A DNA stretch of 64,000 nt from Luteimonas wenzhouensis (GCF_007859305.1 NZ_VOHE01000001.1:496001-560000); one strand, 5' to 3'. Counted from the stretch's first letter, positions 8,296 to 17,202 are shown. Program-made: numbers and translations. The notes: generated by a model not told the origin, from the letters alone.

Positions 8296-9800
8296 CGACG
8301 CGCGCGCTCGCCGGTGATGATCTCGTCGCCGGCCTCGACCGGGCCGCTGATCTCGGTGCTGGTGCCGTCGCTGGCGCCCACGCGCACCTGGACCGCCTCG
8401 CGCTGGCCGTTCCTGAGCCGGTAGATGGTGGCGCGGGTGGCGCTGAGCGAGGACGCCAGCGCCGCGTCCCAGGCCTTGCGCTGCGATTCGTCCAGCAGGC
8501 GGGTGAAGTCGGCGAAGTTCTCCTTCATCCGCTCCAGCATCCGCTGGCGGATCTGGGCCTGGACGTTGGCCGGGGGCGTGCCCCCGCCCACCACCATCAT
8601 CCCCGGCGGCGGGCCGCCCGGGCCGCGCGACTGGCCCTGGCCCGCGCCCTGGCGCATCGCCTCGGCGCGCTTGCGCTGGGCCTCCAGCGCGGCGTCGAAC
8701 GCGGCGCGCTGCCCGGCATCGAGATCCAGCCCGTCGGCGATCCGGCGCAGGTCCTCGAGCATGCCGGCGCCGCCGCGTCCCGCCGCCGCGGCTGGCGCAG
8801 GCGCGTCGCCGACCGGCTTGTAGCGCAGCGCCGCGTTGGACACCTTCAGCACGTCCTTGCGGTTGCTGACCTCGATCTCGGCATTGACGGTGAGCCCCGG
8901 CAGCAGGGTGCCGTCGCTGTTGTCCACGCTGACCACGACCGGATACGTCACCACGTTGTTGGTGGTGGTCGCGGCCAGGCGCACCTGGTCGACCACGCCG
9001 CGGAACTGCCGGTCCGGGAAGGCGTCGGCGGTGAAGGTCACCTGCTGGCCGGCCTGGACCTGGCCGATGTCGGCCTCGTCCACCGCCAGTTCGATCCTCA
9101 TCTTCGACAGGTCCTCGGCGATGGTGAACAGTTCCGGTGCCTGCAGGCTGGCGGCGACCGTCTGGCCGGGCTCGATGCTGCGGGTCAGGACCACGCCGTC
9201 CACCGGCGACCGGATCACGGTGCGGTCGAGGTTCACGCGCGTGGTCTGGGTCGAGGCGGTCTGTTGCCGGATCTGGGCCTGCGCCGAGGCCACCTGGGCC
9301 CTGGCCTGCTCGAGCGCGGCGCGCGCCAGGTCCACGTCGCTGCGGGCGACCAGCTGGCGTTCGACCAGCTCGGCCTTGCGGCGATAGTCCAGTTCGGCGT
9401 TGCGCAGGGTGGCCTGGGCCTGTTCGAGCTGGGCCCGGGCACTGGCGATCTGGGCATTGCCCTGCTCGATCTGCGCCTCGTAGGTCGACGGATCGATCCG
9501 GGCCAGCACCTGGCCGCTGGTGACCCGGTCGTTGAAGTCCACCAGCACCTGGGTCACCTGGCCGGAGATCTGGCTGCCGACCGTCACCGTCGAGGTGGCG
9601 CTGAGCGTGCCGGTGGCGGAGATCGCCACCCGGATGTCGCCGCGCTCCACGGCGACGGTGCGCCACGCCGATTCGGCGCCCTCGCTCCGTGCGCCGCGCC
9701 ACCACGCGAACGCCGCGGCGGCCACTGCGACGACGGCGACCGCCGCCACCAGGGCACGGGGAAACGGCCGCTTGCTGCGGCGGGACGGGGCTTGGCGCAT
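8292..9800 (-). CDS. MacA-like periplasmic adaptor with an inserted Spy/CpxP-like helical region
   Basis: A 502-residue membrane-fusion protein: N-terminal anchor helix (about residues 15-33), lipoyl/beta-barrel domains, a long helical hairpin rich in Gln/Ala (about 100-200), and a membrane-proximal domain. Between the barrel and the C-terminal segment there is an insertion of about 115 residues (about 338-452). It contains two LTxxQ-like motifs (LDLDAGQ and LLDESQ) and a Gly/Pro/Met-rich linker; typical MacA proteins lack it. The ATG at 9800 is chosen because homology begins there; an in-frame ATG at 9827 would add nine residues translated from the shared AGGATCCCC leader. First gene of the adaptor-ATPase-permease operon. 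Confidence 0.9.
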   Translation of the reverse strand: MRQAPSRRSKRPFPRALVAAVAVVAVAAAAFAWWRGARSEGAESAWRTVAVERGDIRVAISATGTLSATSTVTVGSQISGQVTQVLVDFNDRVTSGQVLARIDPSTYEAQIEQGNAQIASARAQLEQAQATLRNAELDYRRKAELVERQLVARSDVDLARAALEQARAQVASAQAQIRQQTASTQTTRVNLDRTVIRSPVDGVVLTRSIEPGQTVAASLQAPELFTIAEDLSKMRIELAVDEADIGQVQAGQQVTFTADAFPDRQFRGVVDQVRLAATTTNNVVTYPVVVSVDNSDGTLLPGLTVNAEIEVSNRKDVLKVSNAALRYKPVGDAPAPAAAAGRGGAGMLEDLRRIADGLDLDAGQRAAFDAALEAQRKRAEAMRQGAGQGQSRGPGGPPPGMMVVGGGTPPANVQAQIRQRMLERMKENFADFTRLLDESQRKAWDAALASSLSATRATIYRLRNGQREAVQVRVGASDGTSTEISGPVEAGDEIITGERARR

Positions 9801-9804
9801 GCTC

Positions 9805-9818
9805 GGGGATCCTGGGAC
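9805..9818 (-). promoter_or_regulatory. shared 14-base leader containing the Shine-Dalgarno (copy 1)
   Basis: On the minus strand GTCCCAGGATCCCC lies four bases before the adaptor ATG. The identical 14-mer precedes queC (51278-51291), and a 13-base version precedes tolB (54744-54756). AGGA within it is the likely Shine-Dalgarno core. Confidence 0.55.
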
Positions 9819-9890
9819 GTGGGGCATCTGGACAGGCTAACGCCCCGGCCGGCCGGAGGTTGACCGGAGGCGCCCGCGCACCAGGGCGGC

Positions 9891-11180
9891 TCAGGCCGCC
9901 GGCGTGGGCGCGAACCGCAGGGTCGCGGCGGTGCCCTGCCCCGGCTCGCTGTCGAGCAGCAGTTCCCAGCCGAAGCGCCGCGCCAGGCGGCTGGCGATGG
10001 TCAAGCCGAACCCCTTGCCGAGCGGGCTGAACGCGTCCGCGCGGTAGAACGGTTCGAACACGTGGCGCAGGGTATCGGGCGACATGCCGATGCCGGTATC
10101 GGCCACGGTGACCGCGTCGGGCTCGATCCGCACGTCGATGTTGCCGCGCTCGGTGAAGTGGCAGGCGTTGACCAGCAGCTTGCGCAGCACCACGCCGAGC
10201 ACCGCGGGCGGGGCGAACATGCGCGGCGAGGCCTCGCCCGACACCGCCAGGGCCACCGGCTTGTCGCCCAGCAGCGGCCGCGCCTTCTCCACTTCCTCCA
10301 GGACCACGTCGCGGACCTCGAATTCTTCGCTCACCGGCGCGATGCCGCCTTCCCGGGCCAGGATCAGGAAGGCGTCGATCACCGCCTCCATGTCGCGCGC
10401 GGCGCGCTGGATGCGTTCGAGCGACCTGCGCCCGTACGCGGACAGGTCCGGGTCAGACAGCAGCATGTCGCTGGCCACGCGGATCACCGTCAACGGGGTG
10501 CGCAGCTCGTGGCTGGCGTCGCGGGTGAAGTCGCGTTCGCGCTGGACGAAGTCGGCCACGCGCCCGGCCAGCCCGTGGAGGGCGTGCGAGAGCGCGCGCA
10601 CCTCGCGGCTGGGCTCCTCCACGAACCCCGACACCACCAGTGGCGCGGTGAGGTCGCCGTGGCTGGGGTCCCAGCGCGCCACCTCCTCGGCCAGGCGGTT
10701 GACCGGCAGCACCATCCGGCGCGACTTGCGATAGGTCAGGGTGGTGATCACCACCGCCGCCAGCAGGCCGACGAGGATCATCGCCGCCGCGGAAGCCATC
10801 ATCAGCTGGTCGAGTGTGTCGGTGCGCAGCACCAGGTAGAGCTCGCCTTCGGGCCGGCGGTCCACCAGCACCGCACGGTGGGCGCGGTAGTCGTAGCTCA
10901 CCCCGCCCGCGAGCGACTCGACTTCGGGCGGGACCGGCACGTCCCGTCCGGCGGGCCGGTAGTGGCCATCCAGGGTGCGGGTGCGCGGCAAGGGCGGCCG
11001 CGGCGCGTCGGCCGCCACCCGCTCCCAGAACGCCTCGGCCTCCACCAGCAGCCGCTGCTGGACGATGGCGTCGCGGGTGAACAGGGTCAGCACGCTGACC
11101 CCGAACACCACCGCCAGCACCAGGAGCAGCCCCTGGACGACGAACGCGTAGCGGATCTTGCGCGGAAGGCCCTGCGGCAC
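9891..11180 (-). CDS. two-component sensor histidine kinase (HisKA type)
   Basis: A 429-residue membrane sensor kinase: TM1 about residues 10-35, a short periplasmic sensor of about 90 residues, TM2 about 125-149, a HAMP-like linker, and the dimerisation/phosphotransfer motif FTRDASHELRTPL with His224. The ATPase domain then shows VNACHFTE (N box), VADTGIGM (G1) and GKGFGLTIA (G2). The ligand is unknown. It lies 21 bases downstream of the response regulator and is certainly its partner. Not closely matched to any named system that I recognise. Confidence 0.93.
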   Translation of the reverse strand: MPQGLPRKIRYAFVVQGLLLVLAVVFGVSVLTLFTRDAIVQQRLLVEAEAFWERVAADAPRPPLPRTRTLDGHYRPAGRDVPVPPEVESLAGGVSYDYRAHRAVLVDRRPEGELYLVLRTDTLDQLMMASAAAMILVGLLAAVVITTLTYRKSRRMVLPVNRLAEEVARWDPSHGDLTAPLVVSGFVEEPSREVRALSHALHGLAGRVADFVQRERDFTRDASHELRTPLTVIRVASDMLLSDPDLSAYGRRSLERIQRAARDMEAVIDAFLILAREGGIAPVSEEFEVRDVVLEEVEKARPLLGDKPVALAVSGEASPRMFAPPAVLGVVLRKLLVNACHFTERGNIDVRIEPDAVTVADTGIGMSPDTLRHVFEPFYRADAFSPLGKGFGLTIASRLARRFGWELLLDSEPGQGTAATLRFAPTPAA

Positions 11181-11201
11181 GGGAACGTTGCTCCGCCGGC
11201 C

Positions 11202-11915
11202 TCAGGCCGGCGACTGGTCGATGTCCGCGATCCGGTAACCGGCGCTCTGCACCGTGTGCAGCAGCGGCTTGCCGAACGGCTTGTCGATGATCTTGCGCAG
11301 GTTGTACAGATGGCTGCGCAGGGTATCGGAATCCGGCAGCCCGTTGCCCCAGATCTCGCGCTCGATCTCCTGGCGGTTGACCACGCGTGGCGACTCGCGC
11401 ATCAGGATGGTGAGCAGCTTCATCCCGATCGGCGAGAGCTGCAGCTCGGTGCCGCTGCGCGTGGCGCGCATGCTGGCCGGGTCGAGCACCAGGTCGGCGA
11501 CCTTGAGCACCTCCGAACCGACCTGGCGGCGCTCGCGCCGGATCAGCGCGCGCAGCCGGGCCTCCAGCTCCTGGATCGCGAACGGCTTGGTCAGGTAGTC
11601 GTCGGCGCCCGAGGACAGGCCGGTGAGCTTCTCGTCCAGGGTGTCGCGGGCGGTCAGCATCAGCACCGGGGTGGACTTGCGGGCCTCGGCCCGCAGCCGC
11701 TTGCAGACTTCCACGCCATCCAGGCGCGGCAGCATCAGGTCCAGCACGATCACATCGTAGGTGTTCTCCACCGCCAGGCGGTAGCCGTCCAGCCCGTCGG
11801 CGGCATAGTCGACCTCGAAGCCGCGGCCTTCAAGGTACTCGCCCACCATTTCCGAAATGTTGCGGTTGTCCTCGACGATCAGGACCAACCCACCTGTTTC
11901 CTGCGCTGCTCGCAT
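11202..11915 (-). CDS. OmpR/PhoB-family response regulator
   Basis: A 237-residue regulator with an N-terminal receiver domain (acidic pair near residue 15, phospho-acceptor Asp59 in VIVLDLMLP, Lys110 in LTKPF) and a C-terminal winged-helix domain ending in LHTVQSAGYRI. GAGGA precedes the ATG. It probably controls transcription in response to the kinase encoded downstream. It is divergent from the DUF486 gene, with 122 bases between that should hold both promoters. Confidence 0.94.
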   Translation of the reverse strand: MRAAQETGGLVLIVEDNRNISEMVGEYLEGRGFEVDYAADGLDGYRLAVENTYDVIVLDLMLPRLDGVEVCKRLRAEARKSTPVLMLTARDTLDEKLTGLSSGADDYLTKPFAIQELEARLRALIRRERRQVGSEVLKVADLVLDPASMRATRSGTELQLSPIGMKLLTILMRESPRVVNRQEIEREIWGNGLPDSDTLRSHLYNLRKIIDKPFGKPLLHTVQSAGYRIADIDQSPA

Positions 11916-12037
11916 AACGGTTCCTCGAAGGGGTCTTCAGCTTTGTGAAAGGTGCCAGTTCCGCTGTACAAGCGCCGTGAAGATGTCCCATTGTCCCCAC
12001 CCCGCTCCACCGATGCCCTGTCCCCGGACCCGCCTGC

Positions 12038-12382
12038 ATGCCCGCCCTCGACCGCCTCTACCCCGTCCTGCTCCTGGTCGCCTCCAACGTGTTCATGACC
12101 TTCGCCTGGTACGGCCACCTGAAGTACCGGTCCGCGCCCCTGCCGGGGGTGATCCTGGCCAGCTGGGGCATCGCCTTCTTCGAGTACTGCCTGATGGTGC
12201 CGGCCAACCGCCTCGGCGCCGCGTTCTATTCCGCGCCCCAGCTCAAGGGCATGCAGGAGGTGATCACCCTGCTGGTGTTCGCCGGCTTCTCGGCCTGGTA
12301 CCTGGGCCAGCCGCTGAAGTGGAACCACTGGGCCGGCTTCGGCCTGATCGCCGTGGCCGCCTGGCTGATCTTCCTCGACTAG
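12038..12382 (+). CDS. DMT-superfamily small membrane protein (DUF486)
   Basis: A 114-residue protein with four hydrophobic helices and the family features FAWYGHLKY and YCLMVPANR. The DUF486 family resembles half-size drug/metabolite transporters and probably dimerises; no substrate is established. No clear Shine-Dalgarno sequence. Its stop is 22 bases from the convergent DUF962 gene. Membrane location is clear, function unknown. Confidence 0.88.
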   Translation: MPALDRLYPVLLLVASNVFMTFAWYGHLKYRSAPLPGVILASWGIAFFEYCLMVPANRLGAAFYSAPQLKGMQEVITLLVFAGFSAWYLGQPLKWNHWAGFGLIAVAAWLIFLD

Positions 12383-12404
12383 CGCAGTCGGGCGGCGCGC
12401 GCGC

Positions 12405-12707
12405 TCAGAACGGGATCCGGCCGGTGAGGATGTCGCGGAACATCACCCAGTCGCCGGCGAAGGAGTAGAACGGGTGGCGGAAGGTGGCGGGCCGGTTCTT
12501 CTCGAAGAAGAAGTGGCCGATCCAGGCCAGCGCATAGCCGGCCACCAGCGCCGCCAGCAGCCACCACGCGTTGCGCTGCGCGATCGCCAGGGCCACGAAG
12601 ACCAGGGCCGCGCAGCTGCCGGTGAAATGCAGGCGGCGCGAGGTGCGGTTGGCGTGCTCGGACAGGTAGAACGGGTAGAACTCGCGGAAGCTGGCGAAAC
12701 GGCGCAT
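12405..12707 (-). CDS. Mpo1-like membrane protein (DUF962)
   Basis: A 100-residue protein with the family N terminus FREFYPFYLSEHANRTSRRLH, two hydrophobic helices and the conserved HFFFEKNRPATFRHP motif. In yeast the related Mpo1 is an Fe2+-dependent dioxygenase of 2-hydroxy fatty acid alpha-oxidation, and the two His-rich motifs needed for metal binding are visible here. The bacterial role is unproven. GGAGG precedes the ATG; monocistronic in appearance. Confidence 0.87.
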   Translation of the reverse strand: MRRFASFREFYPFYLSEHANRTSRRLHFTGSCAALVFVALAIAQRNAWWLLAALVAGYALAWIGHFFFEKNRPATFRHPFYSFAGDWVMFRDILTGRIPF

Positions 12708-12798
12708 GTCGATCCTCCGGCGCGCGGCATGGACCCGGGGCGATCATGGCGCCGGCGCCGCCGGCGGGCAACCGGCCCCGGGCGACGCGCCAGGCGCG

Positions 12799-13617
12799 TC
12801 AGGCCTCGCGCTTGGCGCGCTCCCAGTAGCGCTCCTGCGCCGCGAGCGTCAGCTCCTCCAGGCGCACCCCGTCGGCCGCGGCCATCGCCTCCATGGCGCG
12901 GAAGCGGCGCTCGAACTTGTGGTTGGCGCCGCGCAGCGCGGCGCCGACGTCCACCTGCGCGTGCCGGGCCAGGTTGGCGGCGACGAACAGCAGGTCGCCC
13001 AGTTCTTCCTGCAGGCGCCCGCGGACGGCCGGGTCGCCGGGCGCGGCCTCGGCGGCGTGGAACTCGGCCCGCACTTCCTCCAGTTCCTCCGCCAGCTTGG
13101 CGATCACCGGCGCCGGCCCGGGCCAGTCGAAGCCGACCCGGGCGGCGCGCGCCTGCAGCTTCACCGCCCGCTGCCACTCCGGCAGCCCGCGCGGGATCCC
13201 GGCCAGTGCCGAGTCGTCGGTGTCGCCGGCGGCCTCGCGTTCGGCCCGCTTGATGGCGTCCCAGCTGGCGGTCTGCGCCCGCGCGTCTTCCACCCGGGCG
13301 TTGCCGAACACGTGCGGGTGCCGGCGTACCATCTTGTCGCAGATCGCCGCGACCACGTCCTCAAAGGCGAACGCGCCCTGCTCCTCGGCCATGCGCGCGT
13401 GGAAGACGACCTGCAGCAGCAGGTCGCCCAGTTCGTCCTTCAGCGCCGCAAGGTCGCCGCGGTCGATCGCGTCGGCCACCTCGTAAGCCTCCTCGATCGT
13501 GTACGGCGCGATGCTGGCGAAGTCCTGCTCCAGGTCCCAGGGACAGCCGCCCTCGGGATCGCGCAGGCGCGCCATGATCGCAAGCAGTCGGGCGATGCCG
13601 CGGTCTCCGCCAGGCAC
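12799..13617 (-). CDS. mazG: Nucleoside triphosphate pyrophosphohydrolase MazG
   Basis: House-cleaning enzyme hydrolysing (d)NTPs, including aberrant ones, to NMP and pyrophosphate. The 272-residue protein has the two tandem MazG helical repeats, with the metal-binding EEAYEVADAI and ELGDLLLQVVFHARM in the first and ELEEVRAE and EELGDLLFVAANLARH in the second. The start is GTG at 13617, three bases after the cysQ stop, so nudE-cysQ-mazG form a compact nucleotide-sanitation operon. Confidence 0.93.
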   Translation of the reverse strand: MPGGDRGIARLLAIMARLRDPEGGCPWDLEQDFASIAPYTIEEAYEVADAIDRGDLAALKDELGDLLLQVVFHARMAEEQGAFAFEDVVAAICDKMVRRHPHVFGNARVEDARAQTASWDAIKRAEREAAGDTDDSALAGIPRGLPEWQRAVKLQARAARVGFDWPGPAPVIAKLAEELEEVRAEFHAAEAAPGDPAVRGRLQEELGDLLFVAANLARHAQVDVGAALRGANHKFERRFRAMEAMAAADGVRLEELTLAAQERYWERAKREA

Positions 13618-13620
13618 GGG

Positions 13621-14439
13621 TCAGCCGGCCTCCGGTCCCAGCCAGTCGCGCCACGGCAGCGCCGGGTCGCCCAGGGCGATGAAGTCGCCATTGAGCAGGG
13701 TGTCGCGCTGGTTGTAGCGGAACGGGCGGCCGCGCGGGTCGAGCAGCGCGCCGCCTGCGGCCTCCAGGATCGCCTGGCCGGCCGCCGTATCCCATTCGCT
13801 GGTCGGGCCGAAGCGCGGATAGACGTCCATCCCGCCTTCGGCGATGCGGCAGAACTTCAGCGACGAGCCCAGCCCCACCGTTTCCGTCGCGCCCATGCGG
13901 GCCATCAGGGCGGTGGTGCGCGGCCCCAGGTGCGAGCGGCTCGCGGCCACCCGCAGCGGCGACAGCGCCGGGCGGCGCACGTGCAGCGCGCGCTCGCCAT
14001 CGCCGTCGCGGCGGAACGCGCCGTGGCCCGGCGCCCCGTGCCACAGCACCCCGGTCACCGGTGCCTGGATCACGCCGAATACCGCCACCCCGTTCTCGAC
14101 CAGGGCGATGTTGACGGTGAACTCGCCGTTGCGCTTGACGAACTCGCGCGTGCCATCAAGCGGGTCCACCACCCACAGCCGGTGCCAGCGCCGGCGGGTG
14201 GCGACGTCGACCAGGTGCGCCGATTCCTCCGACAGCACCGGGATATCCGGCGTCAGCCGCCCGAGCCCGGCGACGATCCCGCGGTGGGCGGCGAGGTCGG
14301 CGTCGGTGAGCGGGCTGTCGTCGCCCTTGCTCACGACTTCGAAGTCGCGCTCGTACACCTCCAGGATCGCGGCGGCGGCGTCCTGCGCGATCGCCAGCAC
14401 GTCCTCGCGCAGCGATTGCAGGGTGGCGGCGTCGATCAT
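13621..14439 (-). CDS. cysQ: 3'(2'),5'-bisphosphate nucleotidase CysQ
   Basis: Dephosphorylates 3'-phosphoadenosine 5'-phosphate, the by-product of sulfate activation and phosphopantetheinyl transfer, to AMP. The 272-residue inositol-monophosphatase-fold protein has the metal site VVDPLDGTREFV, an upstream SEES motif and the downstream SEWDTAAGQAIL. The ATG at 14439 overlaps the nudE stop (ATGA). Middle gene of nudE-cysQ-mazG. Confidence 0.94.
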   Translation of the reverse strand: MIDAATLQSLREDVLAIAQDAAAAILEVYERDFEVVSKGDDSPLTDADLAAHRGIVAGLGRLTPDIPVLSEESAHLVDVATRRRWHRLWVVDPLDGTREFVKRNGEFTVNIALVENGVAVFGVIQAPVTGVLWHGAPGHGAFRRDGDGERALHVRRPALSPLRVAASRSHLGPRTTALMARMGATETVGLGSSLKFCRIAEGGMDVYPRFGPTSEWDTAAGQAILEAAGGALLDPRGRPFRYNQRDTLLNGDFIALGDPALPWRDWLGPEAG

Positions 14440-14993
14440 GTCGCGTTCCGCTCGCGCCGCAGGAACTCGCGCGCCGCGAACAGCGCCGCGATCGAGCGCC
14501 CCTCGGAGAAATCCTCGCGCAGCGCCAGCTCGCCGATCGCCTCCAGCGGCCAGGGCACGACCTCGAGCTCCTCGGGTTCATCGCCCGGCAGGCGCTCGGG
14601 GTAGAGGTCTCGCGCCAGGACCACGGTGGTTTCGTGGCTCATGTACACCGGCGCCAGGGTCACGGTCCGCACCACGTCGAGCCTGCGGGCGCCGTAGCCG
14701 GCCTCCTCCTTGAGTTCGCGGTCAGCCGCCTGGAGCGCGGTCTCGCCCGCGTCCACCCGGCCCTTGACCAGCCCCAGCTCGTAGCGGTGCAGGCCCGCGG
14801 CGTACTCGCGCACCAGCAGCACGGTGTGCGCGTCGAGCAGCGGCACCACGGCGACCGCGCCGTGGCCGCGGCCGCGCAGGCGCTCGAACTGGCGCCGCTC
14901 GCCGTTGCTGAACTCCAGGTCCAGCCGCTCGAGGCGATAGGGGCCGGCGTCGTGCTCGGTGATGCCGTGGATCGTGGGCAGGCGGCGCGTCAC
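14436..14993 (-). CDS. nudE: ADP compounds hydrolase NudE (Nudix)
   Basis: Nudix hydrolase acting on ADP-ribose, Ap3A and NADH-type substrates. The 185-residue protein is the same size as E. coli NudE and shows an intact Nudix box beginning GRVDAGETAL and ending RELKEEAGY. The frame is open for 400 bases upstream through bioA on the opposite strand, but homology and size place the start at GTG 14993. It is divergent from bioA, with only 38 bases between the starts. Confidence 0.9.
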   Translation of the reverse strand: MTRRLPTIHGITEHDAGPYRLERLDLEFSNGERRQFERLRGRGHGAVAVVPLLDAHTVLLVREYAAGLHRYELGLVKGRVDAGETALQAADRELKEEAGYGARRLDVVRTVTLAPVYMSHETTVVLARDLYPERLPGDEPEELEVVPWPLEAIGELALREDFSEGRSIAALFAAREFLRRERNAT

Positions 14994-15019
14994 GGCGCCG
15001 CCCCGGCCTGGCCACGGGC

Positions 15020-15025
15020 GATAAT
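15020..15025 (+). promoter_or_regulatory. -10 hexamer for a leaderless bioA mRNA
   Basis: GATAAT (five of six bases of the consensus) lies six bases before the bioA ATG. GGAGGA fills the gap but is too close to the ATG to act as a normal Shine-Dalgarno. Transcription from this box would start at the ATG itself. Confidence 0.5.
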
Positions 15026-15031
15026 GGAGGA

Positions 15032-16423
15032 ATGTCGACTCACGATGGCGCCATTCTAGACGAGGCCGCGCGCTGGCGGTCGCGCGACCTCGCGGTGCTC
15101 TGGCACCCCTGCACCCAGATGCGCGAGCACCCGGACGTGCTGCCGCTGCTGCCGGTCGCGCGCGGCGAAGGCGCCTGGCTGGTCGGCCACGACGGACGCC
15201 GCACCCTGGACGCGGTGAGCAGCTGGTGGACCAACCTCCACGGCCACGCCGAACCCCGCATCGCCGCGGCCCTCGCCCGCCAGGCGGCCACGCTCGAACA
15301 GGTGATCCTGGCCGGCTGCTCGCACCCGCCGGCGGTGGAGCTGGCCGAGCGCCTGCTCGCCATCGCCCCCCGCCAGCCGGGACGGCCCCCACTTTCGAAG
15401 GTCTTCTACGCCGACAACGGCTCGGCGGGGGTCGAGGTGGCGCTGAAGATGGCCTTCCACTGGTTCCGCAACCGCGGCGACGAGCCGCGCCGGACCCGGT
15501 TCGTCGCGCTGCAGAACGGCTACCACGGCGAGACCCTCGGCGCGCTCTCGGTCACCGATGTCCCGCTCTACCGCCGCACCTACGCGCCACTGCTGCTGGA
15601 GCCGGTGTTCGCGCCCTCGCCGGACGCCTGGCTGGCACCGGCCGGCCAGAGCGCCGAGGGTTTCGCCGAGGATGCCGCCGACGCCCTCGCCCACCTGCTC
15701 GACGAGCACGCCGGCGAGGTCTGCGCGATCGTGCTCGAACCGCTGGTGCAGTGCGCCGGCGGGATGCGCATGCACCACCCGGCCTACCTGCGCCGGGTGC
15801 GCGAGCTGTGCGACGTGCACGGCATCTTCCTGATCGCCGACGAGATCGCGGTCGGCTTCGGCCGCACCGGCACGATGTTCGCCTGCGAGCAGGCCGGCAT
15901 CCAGCCCGACCTGATGTGCCTGTCCAAGGGCCTGACCGGCGGCTTCCTGCCGCTGGCCGCGGTGCTGGCGACCGATGCGATCTACGAGGGATTCCTCGAC
16001 GACTCGCGCGAGCGCGCCTTCCTGCATTCGCACAGCTACACCGGCAACCCGCTGGCCTGCGCCGCGGCGCTGGCCTCGCTCGACATCTTCGAGGCCGACG
16101 GCGTGCTCGAACGCAACCGGGCCACCGCCGCGCGCATGGGCGGACTCGCGCACGAAATCGCGGCCCTGCCGCACGTGGTCGAAGCGCGGCAGTGCGGGAT
16201 GATCGTGGCCTTCGAACTCGCCCCGGACGGGCGCCGCGGCACGCGCTTCGACCCTGCACGCCAGGTGGGCCTGCGCGCCTACCGCGCCGCGCTCGAACGC
16301 GGCGTGCTGCTGCGCCCGCTCGGCGAGGTGCTGTACTGGATGCCGCCCTACTGCATCGACGCGGCGCAGCTCGACCTGCTCGCCAACGTCACCGCGCACG
16401 CGATCCGCGAGGCGACCACGTGA
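15032..16423 (+). CDS. bioA: Adenosylmethionine-8-amino-7-oxononanoate aminotransferase
   Basis: PLP enzyme of biotin synthesis that aminates KAPA to DAPA with S-adenosylmethionine as amino donor. The 463-residue class III aminotransferase carries the N-terminal LWHPCTQM, the substrate-loop SSWWTNLHGH, the PLP aspartate in LIADEIAVGFGRTG and the Schiff-base lysine in CLSKGLTGG. Here it stands with rsmE rather than with other bio genes. Its stop overlaps the rsmE GTG (GTGA). Confidence 0.97.
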   Translation: MSTHDGAILDEAARWRSRDLAVLWHPCTQMREHPDVLPLLPVARGEGAWLVGHDGRRTLDAVSSWWTNLHGHAEPRIAAALARQAATLEQVILAGCSHPPAVELAERLLAIAPRQPGRPPLSKVFYADNGSAGVEVALKMAFHWFRNRGDEPRRTRFVALQNGYHGETLGALSVTDVPLYRRTYAPLLLEPVFAPSPDAWLAPAGQSAEGFAEDAADALAHLLDEHAGEVCAIVLEPLVQCAGGMRMHHPAYLRRVRELCDVHGIFLIADEIAVGFGRTGTMFACEQAGIQPDLMCLSKGLTGGFLPLAAVLATDAIYEGFLDDSRERAFLHSHSYTGNPLACAAALASLDIFEADGVLERNRATAARMGGLAHEIAALPHVVEARQCGMIVAFELAPDGRRGTRFDPARQVGLRAYRAALERGVLLRPLGEVLYWMPPYCIDAAQLDLLANVTAHAIREATT

Positions 16424-17175
16424 GCCGCCAGGTCCGCGCCTGGGTGGACCTGTCGCTCGCGCCCGGCGCGCGCTTGACGCTCCCGGATTCCGCCGCCGCG
16501 CACCTGGTGCGCGTGCTGCGCCTGCGCGAGGGCGACGGCTGCGTGCTGTTCAACGGCGACGGCCACGACTACGCGGCGCGCATCGTCGAGGCCGGCAAGC
16601 GTTCGACCGTGATCGAGGTGCTGGACGCGACGCCGGTGGACAACGAGTCGCCGCTGCGCGTCACCCTGGTCCAGGGCATCGCCCGCGGCGAGAAGATGGA
16701 CCTGGTGCTGCAGAAGGCCACCGAGCTGGGGGTGGACCGGATCGTGCCGGTCAACTCCGAGCGCAGCGAGGTGAAGCTCGACGGCGAACGCCTGGAGCGG
16801 CGCGTCGCGCACTGGCGCGCGGTCCTCGCCTCGGCGTGCGAACAGTGCGGCCGCGCGCGGCTGCCGCGGCTCGACGCGCCGGTCGCCCTTGCGTCGGTCG
16901 GCGGGCTGCTCGATCCCGGCGGGCTGCGGCTCACCCTCGATCCGCAGGGCGCCCACGCCCTGCCCGGGCTTGCGCCGCGCCTGCCCGCGGACGGCAGCGG
17001 CACGGTCGTGGTCGCAGTCGGCCCCGAGGGAGGCTGGGCGCCGCGCGACCGCGACCGCCTGCAGGCGGCCGGCTTCGAAGGCCTGCGGCTGGGGCCACGG
17101 GTGCTGCGCACGGAAACCGCCGGACTCGCCGCGATCGCGGCCCTGCAGGCGCTGTACGGCGACCTGCGCGCCTGA
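16420..17175 (+). CDS. rsmE: 16S rRNA (uracil1498-N3)-methyltransferase
   Basis: SPOUT-family methyltransferase that modifies U1498 in the 30S decoding region. The 251-residue protein has an N-terminal PUA-like RNA-binding half and a C-terminal trefoil knot with VGPEGGW and LGPRVLRTETA, the SAM-binding signature. The frame is open far upstream, but the GTG overlapping the bioA stop is the homologous start. Converges on the CheW-like gene 27 bases away. Confidence 0.94.
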   Translation: MSRQVRAWVDLSLAPGARLTLPDSAAAHLVRVLRLREGDGCVLFNGDGHDYAARIVEAGKRSTVIEVLDATPVDNESPLRVTLVQGIARGEKMDLVLQKATELGVDRIVPVNSERSEVKLDGERLERRVAHWRAVLASACEQCGRARLPRLDAPVALASVGGLLDPGGLRLTLDPQGAHALPGLAPRLPADGSGTVVVAVGPEGGWAPRDRDRLQAAGFEGLRLGPRVLRTETAGLAAIAALQALYGDLRA

Positions 17176-17202
17176 GCCGGCACGCCGGCGCGGTGCCCGG
17201 GA

